Assembly (NCBI RefSeq): GCF_036203305.1
Contig: NZ_CP108131.1
Location: 4,588,001-4,652,000, forward strand
Direction of reading: 5' to 3'
DNA from: Streptomyces sp. NBC_00190
GTDB lineage: Bacteria > Actinomycetota > Actinomycetes > Streptomycetales > Streptomycetaceae
DNA: 64,000 bases
The notes under the pieces are model-generated. The model searched no databases. It saw only the letters and a list, made by a program, of their open reading frames with translations, and was not told where the DNA came from. A program made the translations under genes and the position numbers. Below are positions 61,703 through 64,000 of this stretch, piece after piece (the stretch's first letter is position 1; each line of letters starts with the position of its first letter).

Positions 61703-61742
61703 GACGGGGCCCGGCCCCCCTTCGGGGGAGCCGGGCCCCGTC
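61703..61742 (+). terminator. Terminator of the nuo operon
   Basis: GACGGGGCCCGGC-CCCC and GGGG-GCCGGGCCCCGTC pair around TTCG with one mismatch, a GC-rich stem with a stable tetraloop 16 bases after the nuoN stop. No U-tract. It may also serve the convergent Uma2 gene. Confidence 0.8.
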
Positions 61743-61754
61743 GCGTGCGCGGTG

Positions 61755-62342
61755 CTACTCGGCGGTGCGCCGTTCGGGAGTGATGGCGGTCAGGTCGAGG
61801 TCGATGGCGAAGGGAGACGAGACTTTGAGACGGTCGTGGAAGATGCCCGCGGTCCCGTAGCTCCCGGTCGACGGGTCCAATTCGTAGACGTAGACCACGG
61901 CACGACCATCCTTGTTCTCCACGCGCCAGAAGTGAAGAATGCCCGCTTCTGCGTACTTGACCGGCTTGACGCCACGGTCACGGCCGACGGACTCGGGCGA
62001 GACCACTTCAATGGCCAGGCGAACGGAGTCCGCAGGGAGCCGGGTCTGGTCCAGATCGCCCACGGCGCTTTCCTCCACGACGATGACATCGGGTTCGGGG
62101 CGGTTGTGACGGTCGATGTCGATCGTGAACTCGCGGAAGACCTCAAGGCCCGGCGGCTGCTGATCCATGAGCTGCCAGGTGAGGAAGTTGACCGCGCGCA
62201 TGTGGAATTGAGTCTGCGGACTCACGAAGACCAGGCTCCCGTCGATCAGCTCCGTGTGCGGAGGCAGATTCGGAAGCGTGTCCAGGTCGTCGGCAGTCCA
62301 GCCGCCCGGCGGGGGGATCGGCCAGCTGTGTTCCGGTTTCAT
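61755..62342 (-). CDS. Uma2-family (DUF820) PD-(D/E)XK-like protein
   Basis: 195 residues of the Uma2 endonuclease-like family. The core has PEPDVIVVEES near 89-99 (the Asp) and VRLAIEVVSPES near 113-124 (the Glu of the E-x-V element), followed by KPVKYAEAGILHFWRVE near 132-148, matching the family's K-x-x-x-Y pattern. Metal-dependent nuclease activity is assumed for the family but rarely shown; many copies occur per streptomycete genome. ATG at 62342 is used because GGGAG lies five bases upstream; ATG at 62354 is the alternative. Confidence 0.85.
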   Translation of the reverse strand: MKPEHSWPIPPPGGWTADDLDTLPNLPPHTELIDGSLVFVSPQTQFHMRAVNFLTWQLMDQQPPGLEVFREFTIDIDRHNRPEPDVIVVEESAVGDLDQTRLPADSVRLAIEVVSPESVGRDRGVKPVKYAEAGILHFWRVENKDGRAVVYVYELDPSTGSYGTAGIFHDRLKVSSPFAIDLDLTAITPERRTAE

Positions 62343-62463
62343 CAGTGCTCCCATGAGCCGGAGTCTCGCGAGTGCGACCAGCGTATCGCCGGGGATCCGC
62401 GGAACACCGTCCTCATGAGTGAGCCATATGCGCATGGCACTTGACCCGGCAGGGCGGCGCGGC

Positions 62464-63069
62464 CTAGTGGCCGTGCGCGTGCCCGGGCTTCGCCGGGGCA
62501 GCGGCCTTGCCCGGGCAGGTCAGCGCGGGGTTCCAGTTGTGGAAACGGCCGGCCGGGTTCTTCTTGTACGCCCACAGGTGCAGGTCGTAGTGCTTGGGCA
62601 TGCCCGCCCAGTGGCCCGGCATGGGTCCGTCGAAAGGCAGCCCGAACATGCTCGGCCTGTCGTCGGTGGTCTTCAGGTCCTGGTCCCCGTCGGTGGACAT
62701 CCATTCCACGGTCTGGAGCATGCGACGGCCGTTGCGGTCCTTCGCCGTGCTGTAGAGGAGCGCCGTCGGCCTGCTGGGGTCCATCGAACCCCAGTTGGCC
62801 TGCTTGACGTAGTGGTAGCCCATGGCGCCCACCCCGAACGGGTTGGTCATGCACTCATGGCCGTGCGGGACGTACCCGTCCTTGAGGGCCTCCCGCTCGT
62901 CCGTGTACCTGGCCGTCACCGCGATCGCCGTCGCCATGTCCCTCATGGCCTTGCGGTCGTGCGGGTCGGGCGCGGGCCCCTCGACCCCGTGGGCCGGGGC
63001 CACGGCGCCCAGGCCGAGCGACACGGCGGCCGCGCAGGTCAGGACGGTCTTCAGGGTGCGCACGGTCAT
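62464..63069 (-). CDS. Secreted protein of unknown function
   Basis: 201 residues. A signal peptide (MTVRTLKTVLTCAAAVSLGLGAVAPAHG, cut near 26-28) is followed by a His- and Trp-rich globular part: ATARYTDEREALKDGYVPHGHECM near 50-70, MGYHYVKQANWG, and HYDLHLWAYKKNPAGRFHNWNP near 163-184. Two cysteines (HEC, LTC) may form a disulfide. The tail ends in HAHGH, a possible metal-binding patch. ATG at 63069 has GAGGAG nine bases upstream. Enzymatic role not evident. Confidence 0.78.
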   Translation of the reverse strand: MTVRTLKTVLTCAAAVSLGLGAVAPAHGVEGPAPDPHDRKAMRDMATAIAVTARYTDEREALKDGYVPHGHECMTNPFGVGAMGYHYVKQANWGSMDPSRPTALLYSTAKDRNGRRMLQTVEWMSTDGDQDLKTTDDRPSMFGLPFDGPMPGHWAGMPKHYDLHLWAYKKNPAGRFHNWNPALTCPGKAAAPAKPGHAHGH

Positions 63070-63200
63070 GGCTGCGGCTCCTCGTGATGGGGGTACGGGG
63101 GTACGGGTTCCCGCTTCCATTCGTCCGTCCACCATCCCGGCCCCCACCCTCCGCCGCACGCGGCGCGCCTCCGAACGGGGGCCCGGCACGATCCGAAGCC

Positions 63201-64000
63201 CTAGGCGCGGGCCGCGTACGCCCGGACGTCCGCGTCGGGGTCGCCGACCGCCGTGGCGAGCGCGGCCCGGGCCTCCCCGGAGGCCCGGTGGGCCAGCAGG
63301 GACAACACCGCCGCCTTCCGGACGTCCGCGTTGGCGTCGACCAGGGCCTTGGCCAGAGCCGGCACGGCCGCCTCCGCGACGGCCGCCGACAGCCCGGCCG
63401 CCGCCCCCGCGCGGACCTGCCAGGCCGTGTCGTCCAGAGCCGCCACCGCGGTACGGGCGTACCCGTCCGGGCAGCCGACCGAGGCCAGCGCGCCCAGCGC
63501 CGCACCCCGCACCAGCGGGTCGGCATCCGAGAGCAGCGGGTCCAGCGGCGCCGGTGCCGGATCGCGGACCGCGGCCAGGCCCTTGGCGACGGCGACCCGG
63601 ACTTCACGGGCCGGGTCCCCGGCGGCCCCGGCCAGCTCCGCCGCCGCGTCCACGGACACCAGCCCCCGCACCGCGTGGATCCGTACGTCCACCTCGGCGT
63701 CGGCCAGCGCGGCCGCGTACAGCTCCGCGTCGCCGAGGCGCAGCGCCCGCAGGACCTCCAGCGCGGCCGAGCGCACCGCCGGGTCGCCCACCGCCAGGGC
63801 CGTCCGCAACCCGGCCGCCAGACCGGGATCGCCCGGCAGGACCTCCACCAGCTCCCGCAGCGCGCCCGCCGCGGCCGCCCGTACGCCGCGGTCCGTGTCC
63901 GCGAGCCGGAGCGCCAGCGCGGGCCCGGCCCCCGCCGGGACCGTTTCCCCGAGCGCGGCCACGGCGGCGGCCCGGACCGCCGGGTCGGGGTCGCCGAGGT
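63201..64000 (-). CDS. HEAT-repeat protein (5' end outside window)
   Basis: At least 265 residues, open to the window edge. It is made of about eight repeats of 30-31 residues with the PBS-lyase/HEAT pattern DPDxxVRxxAxxAL (for example LADTDRGVRAAAAGALRELV, VGDPAVRSAALEVLRAL and DADPLVRGAALGALASVG). Such solenoids bind proteins, or join bilin/cofactor-related enzymes. The repeat pattern continues upstream of the GTG at 63962, so the true start is beyond 64000. No catalytic domain is visible in this part. Confidence 0.85.
   Translation of the reverse strand, partial: LGDPDPAVRAAAVAALGETVPAGAGPALALRLADTDRGVRAAAAGALRELVEVLPGDPGLAAGLRTALAVGDPAVRSAALEVLRALRLGDAELYAAALADAEVDVRIHAVRGLVSVDAAAELAGAAGDPAREVRVAVAKGLAAVRDPAPAPLDPLLSDADPLVRGAALGALASVGCPDGYARTAVAALDDTAWQVRAGAAAGLSAAVAEAAVPALAKALVDANADVRKAAVLSLLAHRASGEARAALATAVGDPDADVRAYAARA

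Overview
The window is very GC-rich, with strong third-position GC bias, frequent GTG starts, ATGA/GTGA translational overlaps and paired DUF397/DUF5753 genes. All of this points to the chromosome of a Streptomyces species or a close relative. The gene order (cytochrome c assembly, futalosine-pathway menaquinone genes, complex I) matches the conserved chromosomal core of that genus as I recall it. I see no rRNA, tRNA, CRISPR array, integrase, transposase or antibiotic gene cluster.

Layout. 1-3510: system II cytochrome c maturation (3' part of ccdA, resB, ccsB). 3536-5337: small accessory genes (SRPBCC protein, divergent MarR/cupin pair, small membrane protein). 5428-11959: menaquinone block one, mqnL-(two paralogous unknown proteins)-mqnP, mqnM, an Lrp-type regulator and mqnE, with a rhomboid protease gene and a 44-residue peptide gene on the other strand. 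12159-14213: DUF4229 protein, then a cysteine-rich leader peptide in front of a dicarboxylate/amino-acid:cation symporter. 14296-18678: a minus-strand run of kinase/WD40 protein, WXG-like small protein, lysozyme-fold protein and two paralogous small membrane proteins. 18935-32657: an accessory stretch with two copies of a DUF397/XRE-DUF5753/ATP-binding cassette, an HTH/zinc-ribbon protein, a frameshifted gene, acyl-CoA ligase, a secreted hydrolase, an AraC/GyrI-like regulator, a gene remnant and a secreted transglycosylase. 32853-41468: cold-shock protein, mqnA, a second Ser/Thr kinase, mqnC with an amidohydrolase-like partner, LuxR-type regulator, DUF3152 metalloprotease-like protein, mqnG and glutaminase. 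41688-45746: acetyltransferase, a menJ-like reductase, a small membrane protein, an NlpC/P60 hydrolase and a long divergent control region. 45747-61686: the complete 14-gene nuoA-N operon. 61755-64000: Uma2 protein, secreted protein and a HEAT-repeat protein cut by the window end.

How it fits together. The backbone is respiratory. MqnA and MqnE start the futalosine route from chorismate, MqnC closes the ring, MqnP prenylates, MqnL with the prenylated flavin made by MqnM decarboxylates, MqnG methylates, and a MenJ-like enzyme probably saturates one isoprene unit. Complex I (NuoA-N) reduces the resulting menaquinone, and CcdA/ResB/CcsB assemble the cytochromes c further down the chain. MqnB and MqnD are not in the window. 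A Rex-like palindrome upstream of nuoA suggests redox control.

The best candidates for something undescribed are the kinase/WXG/lysozyme-like/twin-membrane-protein cluster at 14.3-18.7 kb, the cysteine leader in front of the symporter at 12.6-14.2 kb, and the two translationally coupled unknown paralogues inserted in the mqn operon at 6.9-7.75 kb.
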